A DNA stretch of 64,000 nucleotides from contig BOKO01000006.1 in assembly GCA_016861025.1 (NCBI GenBank), positions 274,063 to 338,062 on the forward strand, in the 5' to 3' direction. Below, in pieces: positions 53,501 to 62,230 of this stretch. Numbering within the stretch: position 1 is the first letter of the stretch; every line of letters starts with the position of its first letter. Source of the DNA: Chloroflexota bacterium. GTDB lineage: Bacteria; Chloroflexota; Anaerolineae; Caldilineales; Caldilineaceae. Both the position numbers and the translations under genes were made by a program. Under the pieces are notes generated by a model. That model saw only the letters and a program-made list of their open reading frames with translations. It had not been told where the DNA came from and made no database searches.

Positions 53501-54736
53501 ATGCATTCACTCTCCCAGACGCTTGATTTGACCTGCGGTCAATGTGGCCGCGCCCTCCGTTTTGAGGTGTGGCTGATCGTCGACGCCGGCGAGCGCCCCG
53601 ACCTGCTCGACCGCGCCCGCGCCGGCGCGCTGCACACCGTGGCTTGCCCCGTGTGCGGGCCGCAGGGCGAGGTCGATGCGCCGCTGCTGCTCTACCTGCC
53701 CAACCACAACCCCGCCACGGGACAGCCGCCGCTGATCTTCTCGCCCGCGCAGCAGACGAGCGCGGAGCAGGATCAACAGATGGCGGTCGGGCTGCTGCGC
53801 GAGCTGGCTGGACGGCTGGGCGCAGCCTGGCAGGACGACTGGCTGGCGCAGGTCGCCAGCGTGCGGCGCGATCTGCTGCCGGTTGCGCTCAGCGACGACC
53901 CGCTGGCGGCGATGCGCGAGATGGTGGAGAGAGGGAGAGGAGGAGAAGGGGAGAGGGGGAGCGCGGGAGAGGAGGGCGATGCGGAATTGCCGCCTGCAAT
54001 TGCGTTGGCGCTGATGGAGATTGCGGCGGCGCTGGCGGCGGAGGGTGTGCGGCTGGAGTCGCCCGATGACCTGGAGCGGGTGCTGGCGGTGCGTCCCGAT
54101 CTGGCGGCGCGGCTGGAGGAGGCTGTGCGTGCGGCGATTGCGGAGGACGCGGGGGATGACGACGCGGATGCGCCCGCCGCAAACCTTCCCGGAAGCTCCA
54201 AAGCTTCCGGGAAGGTGGCTGACGACGACGCCCCTGCCGACGAACTGCCCGACCTGCTCGAACGCTTCATCCGGCTGAACACGTGGGACGATGCGCAGCG
54301 GATGGTCGAAGCCAATCCGGCGCTGCTCAGCGACGCAGCCGACGCGCTACTTGCCTCTGCGATTGCTCAGGCGCAAGCCGCGCAAGATTCCAGCACAGCC
54401 GAACACTTCACCGTGATGCGCGGCGTGCTGCGCCGCTGCCGCGAGGCCGGCATTGCCCGCGCCTTTGCCGAGCAGATGCTGCCTCCTGAAGGACTGGCGG
54501 AAGCGGAACGGCTGGGCATGACGCCGGAGGAGTTTCTGGCGGAGATGCACGCCGTGCAAGATCGCATGCCGCCGGCGCTGCGTGAGGTGCTGGAGACGCT
54601 GGCAGCCGAAGGTGTTGACATCCGCAGCATCGAAGAGCTACAGCGTGCGCTGGCGGCGCGTCCCGACCTGGCGGCGCGGCTGCAAGGCGTCATGTTTGAC
54701 GCCGCAGGGGAGGAGGACGACGCGCCCGCCGACTAA
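53501..54736 (+). CDS. CpXC zinc-ribbon protein with a module shared with the CHAT protein
   Basis: First gene of the CHAT locus, 411 residues. The N terminus is a CpXC domain (about 1-95): C12-x-x-C15 in LTCGQCG and a later CPVCG, which likely bind zinc, with RPDLLDRARAG between. Two similar helical segments with DLERVLAVRPDLAARLEEAV and ELQRALAARPDLAARLQGVM flank a segment (about 255-350) that is also present in the CHAT protein: AQRMVEANPALLS ... LRRCREAGIARAFAEQML. Residues 228-239 (NLPGSSKASGKV) are encoded by the palindromic element. A low-complexity GRGGEGERGSAGEEGD stretch lies at about 145-160. A good GAAAGGAG precedes the ATG. Function unknown. Confidence 0.8.
   Translation: MHSLSQTLDLTCGQCGRALRFEVWLIVDAGERPDLLDRARAGALHTVACPVCGPQGEVDAPLLLYLPNHNPATGQPPLIFSPAQQTSAEQDQQMAVGLLRELAGRLGAAWQDDWLAQVASVRRDLLPVALSDDPLAAMREMVERGRGGEGERGSAGEEGDAELPPAIALALMEIAAALAAEGVRLESPDDLERVLAVRPDLAARLEEAVRAAIAEDAGDDDADAPAANLPGSSKASGKVADDDAPADELPDLLERFIRLNTWDDAQRMVEANPALLSDAADALLASAIAQAQAAQDSSTAEHFTVMRGVLRRCREAGIARAFAEQMLPPEGLAEAERLGMTPEEFLAEMHAVQDRMPPALREVLETLAAEGVDIRSIEELQRALAARPDLAARLQGVMFDAAGEEDDAPAD
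54184..54215. repeat. palindromic element, in-frame copy in the CpXC gene
   Basis: Same 13-bp stem and CCAA loop as the copy at 9171, here with one more base pair on each side (C at 54184, G at 54215). Read in frame as L-P-G-S-S-K-A-S-G-K, with no stop. Confidence 0.85.
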
Positions 54737-54823
54737 CCGCTTGGAGATTCGTTCATTGATTCAGCGAATTGAGAACGTCTATTCCCACCAACCATCACTG
54801 TTCTGGAAGGAGGAGACAAATTG

Positions 54824-57800
54824 ATGAGCTTCTTTCGCCGTCTATTTGGCCGTCAGGAATCGAAAGTTGGTCTGAATTCGATGAACCGTGTGGATTATCT
54901 TGTGTTTCTCACCACAGATTCGTTGGATAAAGCACGGCGTATCGTCGAACAGCACCCGGAGTTGTTGAGCAGCGCTGTCGACGAACAGGGTGCGAAATAC
55001 CTCAAAGACATAGAAGTCAATCCCAATATAATGCAATTGCTGACCGAACGCCGCTCCCTGCTGCGCCGCTGCCGCGAAGTTGGCGTTGCGCGTGCCTTTG
55101 CCGAGCAGATGTTGATGCCGGAGGCGCTAGCCGAAGCCGAACGGCTTGGTCTGACGCCAGAGGCGTTTCTAGCGCAGGCGCGCTCAACTCGCGGTTCGGC
55201 GAGCGCCAACCTTGCTGTTCCACCTGAAGTGCAGCCGCTCATTGCAGAACTGAGTCGTCTGACGCAGCGCACCGACATGCCCCGGCGCATCGAACTTTGC
55301 CGCCAGGCGTTGGCGCACGTCGAACGCGGCGCCAACCCGCGGCTGTGGGCGGCGCTGCAGGTCGAGCTTGGCAACAGCCATGCACAGAGCCTGCAGGGTG
55401 GGAGGGCGGAGAACATCGAGGCGGCCATCGACGCCTACCAGCAAGCCTTGCAGGTGAGTACCCGCCAGGCTATGCCGGTCGAGTGGGCGATGACCATGAT
55501 GAACCTGGCGAACGCCTACGCTGACCGCATTCGTGGCGACAAGGCGGAGAACATCGAGGCGGCCATCAATGCTTACCAGCAAGCCTTGCAGGTGAGGACC
55601 CGCCAGGCTATGCCCGTCGAATGGGCAATGATCATGATGAATCTGGCAAACGCCTACTCTATACGCATTCGTGGCGACAAGGCGGAGAACATCGAGGCGG
55701 CCATCGACGCCTACCAGCAAGCCTTGCAGGTGATGACCAGCCAGGTCATGCCGGTCGAGTGGGCGATTACCATGATGAACCTGGCGAACGCCTACTCTAA
55801 CCGCATTCGTGGCGACAAGGCGGAGAACATCGAGGCGGCCATCGCCGCCTACCAGCAAGCCTTGCAGGTGAGGACCCGCCAGGCCATGCCGGTCGAGTGG
55901 GCGCAAACCATGATGAACCTGGCGACCGCCTACTATTACCGCATTCGTGGCGACAAGGCGGAGAACATCGAGGCGGCCATCGCCGCCTACCAGCAAGCCT
56001 TGCAGGTGAGGACCCGCCAGGCCATGCCGGTCGAGTGGGCGCAAACCCAGAATAACCTGGCGAACGCCTACTATTCCCGCATTCGTGGCGACAAGGCGGA
56101 GAACATCGAGGCGGCCATCGCCGCCTACCAGCAAGCCTTGCAGGTGAGGACCCGCCAGGCCATGCCGGCGGACTATTTGCGCACTGTGCGGACGCTGGGC
56201 AATGTGTGGTTCGATCAGACGCGGTGCCCGGAAGCAATCGAGCATCACCAGGCTGCGCTCGCCGTGGCTGAGGAACTGTACGCGGCGGCGGCAACGCCGG
56301 ATTCACGCCAGTCGCTACTCCAGGCATTGGGCGATGCGCCGCAGCGGCTGGCGTATGCCCAATGCCGCATTGACGACACAGCCGGGCGCCAACCGGCGGT
56401 GGTTGTGCTGGAACAAAACCGGGCGCGCTGGCTGCGCGAGGCGTTGGAGATGCGCAGCGCCCGCCCGGACACCGTTTCTGAAGCGCTGTGGACAGCGTAT
56501 CAGATGCAGGCGCAGACGGTGCGCGAGCTGCAAGCGGAGGTGCAGCTTCCCGACCACACGCCGGGGCGACGCACCTTCTTGCAGCTTTCGACGCTGCTCG
56601 GCGACGCCCGCGCCAACCTGCGCGCCACCGTCGACGCCATCCGCTCTGTAGCGCCCGACTTCCTACCCAAGCCATCCTTTGATCAAATCCAGGAAGCCGC
56701 GCAGGATGGCCCCCTGGTCTACCTGCTGGCGACGGCCGCGGGCGGGCTGGCGCTGATTGTGCATGGGGCGGCGGCAAATGACCTTCCTGGAAGCTCCGCA
56801 GCTTCCGGGAAGGTGGCGGGCGAAGTCGAGGCGGTGTGGCTGGATGGGCTGAGCGAGGCGGAGGTCAACCGCATGCTCTACGACCAGAAAGGCGAAGTGG
56901 GCGGGCGCTATCTGCGCGGGGCGGCTGGCGGCGACCACGCAGCGCTGACCGCCACGCTGGCGTGGGCGCTGCCGCGGCTCGGCGACCGGCTGGCGCAGCC
57001 GCTGGCAGAGACGCTTGCCGCCCGCTACCCACACGGCACGCCGGTCACGCTGGTGGCGTCGAGCAACCTGGGGCTGCTGCCGCTGCACGCCGCACCGGTC
57101 ACGCTCGATGGGCGCACGGCGCCGCTGCTCGATTTCTTTGGCGTGCGCTATGCGCCGTCGGCGACGGCGCTGCGCACTGCGCCTCCGCAATCCGCAAGTG
57201 TGGCGCCGCTGCTGGCGATCGGCAATCCGCAGCGGTCGGTGCATCCTGCACTCTTTACCGACTGGCTGGCTGAAGAGGCGGCGCGGCTGGCGCAGAGCGA
57301 CGCCGTGCTGCTGCACGATGCTGCGACCGTTGCGGCGGTGGAGTCGGCGCTGGCGGCAGCGCCGCCAGCCCATCTGCTTTTTGGCTGTCATGGCAGCTTC
57401 AGCGTTGCCGAACCGCTGCGGTCGGGGCTGGCGCTGGCAGACGGCGACCTGACGCTGGGACGGCTGCTCGACCAGCTGCGCCTGGACGGCGTCGAGCTGG
57501 CGACGCTGTGCGCGTGCCAGACCGCCATCACAGACTTCCGCCGTGCGCCCGACGAAGTGATCGGTCTGCCAGCAGCTCTGCTGCAGGCAGGTGTGCGCGG
57601 CGTCGTGGGCACGCTCTGGTCGGTGGAGGCGCTGCCCACCGTGCTCTTGCTGCGGCGCTATCTGACGGCAATGGCGGGGGGCGAGGCAGCGTTGACAGCG
57701 CTGCGCACCGCCGTCCGTTGGCTGCGCACGCTGCCGCAGGCGGAGGCAAAGGCGCAGATTCAGATAGTGCGCGCCAGTAAGCACATCGATCCCCGCAGCG

Positions 57801-57943
57801 CGGCGTATCTGGACCTTCTTGTCGCAACGGACGCCCGGTTCAACGCCCCCTATCCCTTCGCCGACCCGGCAGATTGGGCGGCGTTTACCTTCACCGGTTC
57901 GCAGTGGCGGCAGACGTTGCCGCCTTCTCCGCGCCAGCGGTGA
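54824..57943 (+). CDS. TPR-CHAT caspase-like protease
   Basis: A 1,039-residue protein. An N-terminal module (about 20-125) is shared with the CpXC protein (LRRCREVGVARAFAEQML). Six near-identical 46-residue TPR-like repeats follow (about 195-470; A-E-N-I-E-A-A-I ... R-I-R-G-D-K), then further TPR helices, then the CHAT domain (about 630-1030). The caspase-type dyad is present: H856 in LLFGCHGSF and C898 in LCACQT, so it should be an active cysteine protease. GLPAALLQAGVRGVVGTLWSV is the usual CHAT end segment. Residues 653-663 are encoded by an in-frame palindromic element, in a loop of the CHAT domain. CHAT proteases cleave partner proteins in defence and cell-death systems; the target here is unknown. 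Start ATG 54824 follows GGAGGAG. Confidence 0.9.
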   Translation: MSFFRRLFGRQESKVGLNSMNRVDYLVFLTTDSLDKARRIVEQHPELLSSAVDEQGAKYLKDIEVNPNIMQLLTERRSLLRRCREVGVARAFAEQMLMPEALAEAERLGLTPEAFLAQARSTRGSASANLAVPPEVQPLIAELSRLTQRTDMPRRIELCRQALAHVERGANPRLWAALQVELGNSHAQSLQGGRAENIEAAIDAYQQALQVSTRQAMPVEWAMTMMNLANAYADRIRGDKAENIEAAINAYQQALQVRTRQAMPVEWAMIMMNLANAYSIRIRGDKAENIEAAIDAYQQALQVMTSQVMPVEWAITMMNLANAYSNRIRGDKAENIEAAIAAYQQALQVRTRQAMPVEWAQTMMNLATAYYYRIRGDKAENIEAAIAAYQQALQVRTRQAMPVEWAQTQNNLANAYYSRIRGDKAENIEAAIAAYQQALQVRTRQAMPADYLRTVRTLGNVWFDQTRCPEAIEHHQAALAVAEELYAAAATPDSRQSLLQALGDAPQRLAYAQCRIDDTAGRQPAVVVLEQNRARWLREALEMRSARPDTVSEALWTAYQMQAQTVRELQAEVQLPDHTPGRRTFLQLSTLLGDARANLRATVDAIRSVAPDFLPKPSFDQIQEAAQDGPLVYLLATAAGGLALIVHGAAANDLPGSSAASGKVAGEVEAVWLDGLSEAEVNRMLYDQKGEVGGRYLRGAAGGDHAALTATLAWALPRLGDRLAQPLAETLAARYPHGTPVTLVASSNLGLLPLHAAPVTLDGRTAPLLDFFGVRYAPSATALRTAPPQSASVAPLLAIGNPQRSVHPALFTDWLAEEAARLAQSDAVLLHDAATVAAVESALAAAPPAHLLFGCHGSFSVAEPLRSGLALADGDLTLGRLLDQLRLDGVELATLCACQTAITDFRRAPDEVIGLPAALLQAGVRGVVGTLWSVEALPTVLLLRRYLTAMAGGEAALTALRTAVRWLRTLPQAEAKAQIQIVRASKHIDPRSAAYLDLLVATDARFNAPYPFADPADWAAFTFTGSQWRQTLPPSPRQR
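55406..56165 (+). repeat. 138-bp tandem repeats inside the CHAT gene
   Basis: Five full units and most of a sixth, starting GCGGAGAACATCGAGGCGGC at 55406 and recurring every 138 bases (55544 and so on, the last at 56096). Units 4 and 5 are nearly identical, which points to recent duplication or gene conversion. Confidence 0.9.
56782..56813. repeat. palindromic element, in-frame copy in the CHAT gene
   Basis: CCTTCCTGGAAGCT, loop CCGC, AGCTTCCGGGAAGG-type arms; one base differs from the other copies in the stem and two in the loop. Read in frame as L-P-G-S-S-A-A-S-G-K. Confidence 0.85.
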
Positions 57944-57982
57944 GGCTTTGCGGAAGAGGAACGTGATCAAAAGGAGAGAATC

Positions 57983-58642
57983 ATGGCGCTTGAAATGTCG
58001 TTCCAATGGCCAGCTGAACGCGTGATGAGCGATCAGTTTCTGACTGTCTCCGCCCGTCTAGCCGTGGGCGAGGCGAGGGCGCAGCTTGCGATCGGTCAGC
58101 CGCTCGTGATTGTCGGCGAGGATGGCTTTCCGGTTGGCGTGCTGCCAGAAGAGGCGCTCGGCTTGCTGGCGGATGCTGACGCGCGGCTGGAAGATGTTTC
58201 CAGCCAGTGGCTGCTGCCAACGGTTACGCGACCCGACGCACCGCTCGCCTTGCTGTGGGCTGGCATGCTCGACGACCCGACAGCGCGCTGGCATGTGGTC
58301 TGGGATGGGCGTCCCGTGGGCGTGATTGACCCTGCCACGCTCTTTCGACTATTGCGCGAGCAACAGAATCAGCAGCCGGTCGATTTTCTGCCGCCGCAAG
58401 TGCGCCAGCTCCTGGATCTGTTGTCGAATCTGCCGCGCCTGGTCGCCGCCGCCGATATGCTGCCCGGTGATCCGATCGTTGCGCCGGACACCCGCTGTTT
58501 TCGCTGCACTGGGGGCGACGCGTTGCACTACGTCTGTCGCGGGCGTGAGGTGCGCGCCAATCCCCACGCCGCGCCCACGTGCCCGGATCATCCGGGGCAG
58601 CGGCTTGTTGCCTTGACGCCATGTCCGGGGAGTTGCACATGA
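57983..58642 (+). CDS. CBS-like domain plus zinc-ribbon protein of unknown function
   Basis: A 219-residue cytoplasmic protein directly after the CHAT gene (39 bases; AAGGAGAG before the ATG). The first 130 residues resemble a degenerate CBS pair: two segments of the form PLVIVGEDGFPVGVLP and WHVVWDGRPVGVIDPATLFRLL, which in other proteins bind adenosyl nucleotides. The C-terminal part has a zinc-binding arrangement CFRC ... YVC ... CPDHPG ... C. It could sense a nucleotide and pass this on to the protease or membrane partners, but that is inference. The ATG of the next gene overlaps its stop (58639-58642). Confidence 0.7.
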   Translation: MALEMSFQWPAERVMSDQFLTVSARLAVGEARAQLAIGQPLVIVGEDGFPVGVLPEEALGLLADADARLEDVSSQWLLPTVTRPDAPLALLWAGMLDDPTARWHVVWDGRPVGVIDPATLFRLLREQQNQQPVDFLPPQVRQLLDLLSNLPRLVAAADMLPGDPIVAPDTRCFRCTGGDALHYVCRGREVRANPHAAPTCPDHPGQRLVALTPCPGSCT

Positions 58643-59640
58643 TCAACACATTCCTGACCCGGCTTGGGTCGATCTTCGATGCGCGCTTTTGGGTGGCGTT
58701 CTGGGCGCCAGCGTTTGTCGCCGTAATGCTCAGCGGCGTCGTGTGGTCAGTGCAGAGCGGTTTTGCCGAGGTTGCGGGCTGGTGGGATGGTCTGCGCGCC
58801 ACACAGCAGGTGATGACCGGGCTGGCGTTGCTGCTGTTGGTGACCGTGGTCGCCTATGTGTTGGAGGCGATGGATATCTGGGTCGTGCGCCAGTATGAAG
58901 GGTACTGGCCGTGGTGGCTGGCGTGGTTCCAGCGCAAAGCCGAGGATGTACAACGCGCCGCCAAAGCTCGCTATGTGGCGCAGCATCACAACGAAGCATG
59001 GCCTGCGTTTCCGAAGGATGACCACCAGGTGCGCGCAACGGGGTTGGGCAACCGTATCCGCGCTGCCGAGGAATATCCGGCCATTCTCTACCGGCTTGAC
59101 GCTGTGCTGTGGTGGCCGCGTCTGGCGTCGGCAATGCCGGCGGAGATGCGCACGCGCGTCGACGCCGCCTTCACGCCGGTGGTTGCGCTGCTCAACCTTT
59201 GCACGATTTTCTGGTTGTGGGCGCTGGTTGGCGGCGCCTGGCTCTATCGCTTCGATCCCAGGGCGTGGGTCTTTGCGGCGGTCTTTTTTGGCGGGCTGCT
59301 GGCGGCCTGGATCGCCTATCGCGCCGCAGTCGTTGCGGCAGCGAACTACGCCAGCGTGGTGCGCGTGGCTTTCGATTGTCATCGCCGCGACCTGTTGACC
59401 AAGCTCGCCATGCCGCTTCCCGACAACTTCCAGGCAGAAGGCGAGCTATGGAACGCCCTGACGCAGCTACATGCCTACGCCAGCTGGCCCTGGGAGGATA
59501 ACCAAAGCCCTTATTTCGACAAGCCCTTCCATTTCAACAATCACAGCACAGCAACGCCGCCCAAAGACCCTATCTACACGGTGCGTATTTTGACCGCAAG
59601 CGGCGGCGCACGCCGTGGCTGGAGGCGCCCTCATGCTTGA
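58639..59640 (+). CDS. four-helix membrane protein of the CHAT locus, unknown function
   Basis: A 333-residue inner-membrane protein with two pairs of helices: about 15-40 and 58-78 (FWAPAFVAVMLSGVVW; VMTGLALLLLVTVVAYVLE), then a cytoplasmic stretch rich in Trp, Arg and Lys, then about 187-205 and 213-235 (VVALLNLCTIFWLWALVGGAWL; WVFAAVFFGGLLAAWIAY). A long C-terminal tail follows. The arrangement loosely recalls bestrophin-like channels or DUF-type membrane proteins; no catalytic motif is seen. It is coupled to the CBS-like gene by ATGA and overlaps the SAF gene, so it belongs to the operon. A channel or anchor role is only a guess. Confidence 0.7.
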   Translation: MINTFLTRLGSIFDARFWVAFWAPAFVAVMLSGVVWSVQSGFAEVAGWWDGLRATQQVMTGLALLLLVTVVAYVLEAMDIWVVRQYEGYWPWWLAWFQRKAEDVQRAAKARYVAQHHNEAWPAFPKDDHQVRATGLGNRIRAAEEYPAILYRLDAVLWWPRLASAMPAEMRTRVDAAFTPVVALLNLCTIFWLWALVGGAWLYRFDPRAWVFAAVFFGGLLAAWIAYRAAVVAAANYASVVRVAFDCHRRDLLTKLAMPLPDNFQAEGELWNALTQLHAYASWPWEDNQSPYFDKPFHFNNHSTATPPKDPIYTVRILTASGGARRGWRRPHA

Positions 59641-60199
59641 CACGTTGCGCAAAGCATTTCCCTGGCCCCCGACGCCGCAGCAAGTATTCGTTTGGATTCT
59701 GTTGGCGGTCGGTCTGATCGCGACGATTGCAAAGCTGGTGACTGCGCCCACGTCGCAGCCAGTGGTGGTTGCTGCCCGCGACTTACCGGCGTTCACGCGC
59801 CTGTCCGCCGCTGATGTCAAGGTGGAAAACCGGACGTTGACGAACGCTGCCGTGCTCAACGACACCGCCCTCGCCGAGGGACGATTGCTCACAGCGCCGG
59901 TCAAGTCCGGCGCCGTGCTGGAACCGGCGTTGCTCATTTCGCCGACGATTGACCTGCAGGATTGGTGGACGCTGCGCGTGCCGATCTCGATGACGACAAT
60001 GCCGGCGGCTGGCGAGATGGTTCTGCTGGTTGGCATCGAGCCCAACGCCAGCAACGCACCGCTGCTGCAATCTCCTACGTTGGTGCTTGGCGTTGATGGC
60101 GCCTATGCAACCGTTGCCGTTGCGCCAGATGCAGGTGCATCGCTTGTCGGCTATCAGGTTGATGGTCGGGTAATCATCGCAGTGCGGATGCTGCGTTGA
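59633..60199 (+). CDS. SAF-domain membrane protein
   Basis: A 188-residue protein with one N-terminal membrane helix (about 16-36, VFVWILLAVGLIATIAKLV) and an SAF domain (about 43-110) starting PVVVAARDLPAFTRLSAADV and ending at KSGAVLEPALL. Similar SAF domains occur in CpaB-type pilus assembly proteins and in FlgA, where they face the outside of the membrane. The remainder is a beta-rich region. GGAGG lies about eight bases before ATG 59633, inside the preceding gene; the two overlap by eight bases. The fold suggests an extracytoplasmic binding role. Confidence 0.75.
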   Translation: MLDTLRKAFPWPPTPQQVFVWILLAVGLIATIAKLVTAPTSQPVVVAARDLPAFTRLSAADVKVENRTLTNAAVLNDTALAEGRLLTAPVKSGAVLEPALLISPTIDLQDWWTLRVPISMTTMPAAGEMVLLVGIEPNASNAPLLQSPTLVLGVDGAYATVAVAPDAGASLVGYQVDGRVIIAVRMLR

Positions 60200-60210
60200 C
60201 CACCCAGAGA

Positions 60211-60236
60211 CACACGCTGCTGCGAGCGGTGTCTAC
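60211..60236 (+). repeat. two-hairpin repeat, right half (B0)
   Basis: A GCTGCTGCGAGCGGTGTCTAC-like half unit just after the SAF gene. It opens the 408-base gap 60200-60607, which is otherwise filled by three whole units. Confidence 0.6.
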
Positions 60237-60254
60237 GTGGCGGCGGTGGGCGTC

Positions 60255-60341
60255 GTAGCGGCGGCTTGCAGCCGCCGGCGCCCGGCGTGCAAATGAAGGT
60301 TGTTGAAGGGTGAAGGACACGCCGCTGCGAGCGGCGGCTAC
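60255..60341 (+). repeat. two-hairpin repeat, unit B1
   Basis: 87 bases with the GCGGCTTGCAGCCGC and GCCGCTGCGAGCGGC hairpins; period to B2 is 105 bases. Confidence 0.9.
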
Positions 60342-60359
60342 GTGGCGGCGGTGGGCGTC

Positions 60360-60446
60360 GTAGCGGCGGCTTGCAGCCGCCGGCGCCCGGCGTGCAAATG
60401 AAGGTTGTTGAAGGGTGAAGGACACGCCGCTGCGAGCGGCGGCTAC
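60360..60446 (+). repeat. two-hairpin repeat, unit B2
   Basis: Identical to B1 across the unit. Confidence 0.9.
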
Positions 60447-60464
60447 GTGGCGGCGGTGGACGTC

Positions 60465-60549
60465 GTAGCGGCGGCTCGCAGCCGCCGGCGCCCGGCGTGC
60501 AAACGGAGTTTGTTGGGAAGAGATCCACGCCGCTGCGAGCGGCGTCTAC
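60465..60549 (+). repeat. two-hairpin repeat, unit B3
   Basis: 85 bases; the stems are kept but the spacer differs (AAACGGAGTTTG). Confidence 0.85.
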
Positions 60550-60607
60550 GGATGGGGCGGTGCTTCGCACCCCTGTCATCATTGTAGCAAGTCGCAAGGA
60601 GGCGACC

Positions 60608-62227
60608 ATGGTTTCATCAAGATTCTCATCAAGCGCATGGTTTGGCACGGCGTCGCGTCCGTGGCGCGCCGTGCAGGTGCTGCTGACGGCGCTGCTGTTG
60701 CTGCTCGCCTCAGCGGCGATTGCGGCCGCGCAGGCGCTGCAGCCGGCGCTCTCCCCAGCGCAGGTGACGATTGCAGGTACATGCGGCGCCGTGGAGCAGC
60801 GCACGATTCTGCTCCGGCTCCCGCCCGACGCCAGCGATATCCGCTTCGTGGCGCAGGATTTGCCGACGACCGACGGAACCGGCGTGCTGCCGGCGGCGGC
60901 AATCCGCGCCGACATTCCGGCGGCGGGTGTGCAGAATTCAACCGCGGTCACCGGCGCGGTGACGCTGCCGCTGAGCATGGCGCTCACGGTCGATCTGCGC
61001 GAGGCAAACAGCGGCGCCTACACGGGCGCGGCGCTGGTCTATTATGCCCTGCCCGGCAGCGTCGATGCGCCCACCCCGGTGCGGCTGACCGCCGAAACGC
61101 TGGGGCTGACGGTCAACGTTAAGTCGCCGCCGTGGTGGCCTGCGCTCGTGCTGGTGCTGGGCCTGGCGCTGGGCCTCGGGCTGACTACCTACCGCGAGCA
61201 GATGGCACCGGTTGACCGGCTGTTGGTGCGGCTGGCGACAGTGAAAAATCGGCTGGACGGCGACGCCGAGCTAAACGAGGAGGGCAAAGGCGCTGCGTTC
61301 TATACACTGGCAAATCGTGCGCTTACCGATGCACTGACCCGCCTGCGCGCCGGCGATCAGCAAAACGCCGCACGCCTGGCATTGCGCGCTGAAACGATTG
61401 TCAACTTGTGGGTGCGCGAGCGGGAGCGTTGGTTGCGTGCAGTGGCGATGCAGAGAGATCTGCTCAAACAGGTCGCTGAGCTGCAGCAAAGGCTGGAACC
61501 TGCTGTGCTCGCACCGGCAGGCGCGCATCTGGAAAAGCTGCGCCTCCTGGTCGAGGCTGCCGACGAAGATGTGCTTGAATCAATTCTCGCCGAGACCAAC
61601 CAGGGAGATGGGACGCACGCCCAAAAGTTGTCTGCCCGCCTGGACGAACTGCGCGCCAGGCTGCGCGCCTTTACCGGTCTTGCGGAGAAATTGATCCAGA
61701 TTGCCGACAAGCTGGCACAGCAATCGAACCCAGATTTCAACAATTTGCTGAAAAAGGTAGAGGCGCTCGACGCTGCGGCCGCGCTCACGGTCTACACCGA
61801 CCAGGTCAAGTTGCTCTATGACGAAGCGGCGGCGCTGCTCGGGGCGATTTCGGCGCCCAAGGTTCGCGAAGAACCAAAGTCTGCTGCCACGTCAGCGCCT
61901 GGTCTAGCTGCACCGGAGAGCGACCTCTTCGCCATGCTGCTCGATGCGGGTATGCTGCCCTCCACACCAGAAGAACTGAAGCAAGACAAGTCGTCAGTTC
62001 GGCGGCTGCGCACGCTGACGCTGTTGAGCTGGGCAGTGGCGCTGCTCCTGCTTTGCGCGGCTGGCTTTAACCAGTTGTACGTAACCAAAGCCACCTTTGG
62101 CGCCACGCCGTGGACGGACTATCTCGGTCTCTTTGCGTGGGGCTTCGGCGTTGAGGTGACGCGTGATGCGGTGGTGAAGATGGTGCAGGGTTGGGGCATC
62201 CCTGCGAAAAGCCCGACAATTGCGTGA
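60608..62227 (+). CDS. exported-domain and coiled-coil membrane protein of the CHAT locus
   Basis: A 539-residue membrane protein. A signal-like helix (about 20-42) leads into an extracytoplasmic beta domain (about 43-170), then a membrane helix (about 175-195, PALVLVLGLALGLGLT), a long cytoplasmic helical region rich in Leu, Arg and Gln (about 200-450) that should be a coiled coil, and two further hydrophobic helices near the end (about 475-515). AAGGAGG precedes ATG 60608. It is separated from the SAF gene by the B array but has the same direction and likely belongs to the locus. No known function; a signal-transmitting scaffold is possible. Confidence 0.7.
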   Translation: MVSSRFSSSAWFGTASRPWRAVQVLLTALLLLLASAAIAAAQALQPALSPAQVTIAGTCGAVEQRTILLRLPPDASDIRFVAQDLPTTDGTGVLPAAAIRADIPAAGVQNSTAVTGAVTLPLSMALTVDLREANSGAYTGAALVYYALPGSVDAPTPVRLTAETLGLTVNVKSPPWWPALVLVLGLALGLGLTTYREQMAPVDRLLVRLATVKNRLDGDAELNEEGKGAAFYTLANRALTDALTRLRAGDQQNAARLALRAETIVNLWVRERERWLRAVAMQRDLLKQVAELQQRLEPAVLAPAGAHLEKLRLLVEAADEDVLESILAETNQGDGTHAQKLSARLDELRARLRAFTGLAEKLIQIADKLAQQSNPDFNNLLKKVEALDAAAALTVYTDQVKLLYDEAAALLGAISAPKVREEPKSAATSAPGLAAPESDLFAMLLDAGMLPSTPEELKQDKSSVRRLRTLTLLSWAVALLLLCAAGFNQLYVTKATFGATPWTDYLGLFAWGFGVEVTRDAVVKMVQGWGIPAKSPTIA

Positions 62228-62230
62228 TGC

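Noticed and set aside
60211..60549. Possible CRISPR array
   Set aside because: The units are 85-87 bases with internal hairpins and only short 14-18-base linkers that are themselves similar. There are no unique spacers and no cas genes.
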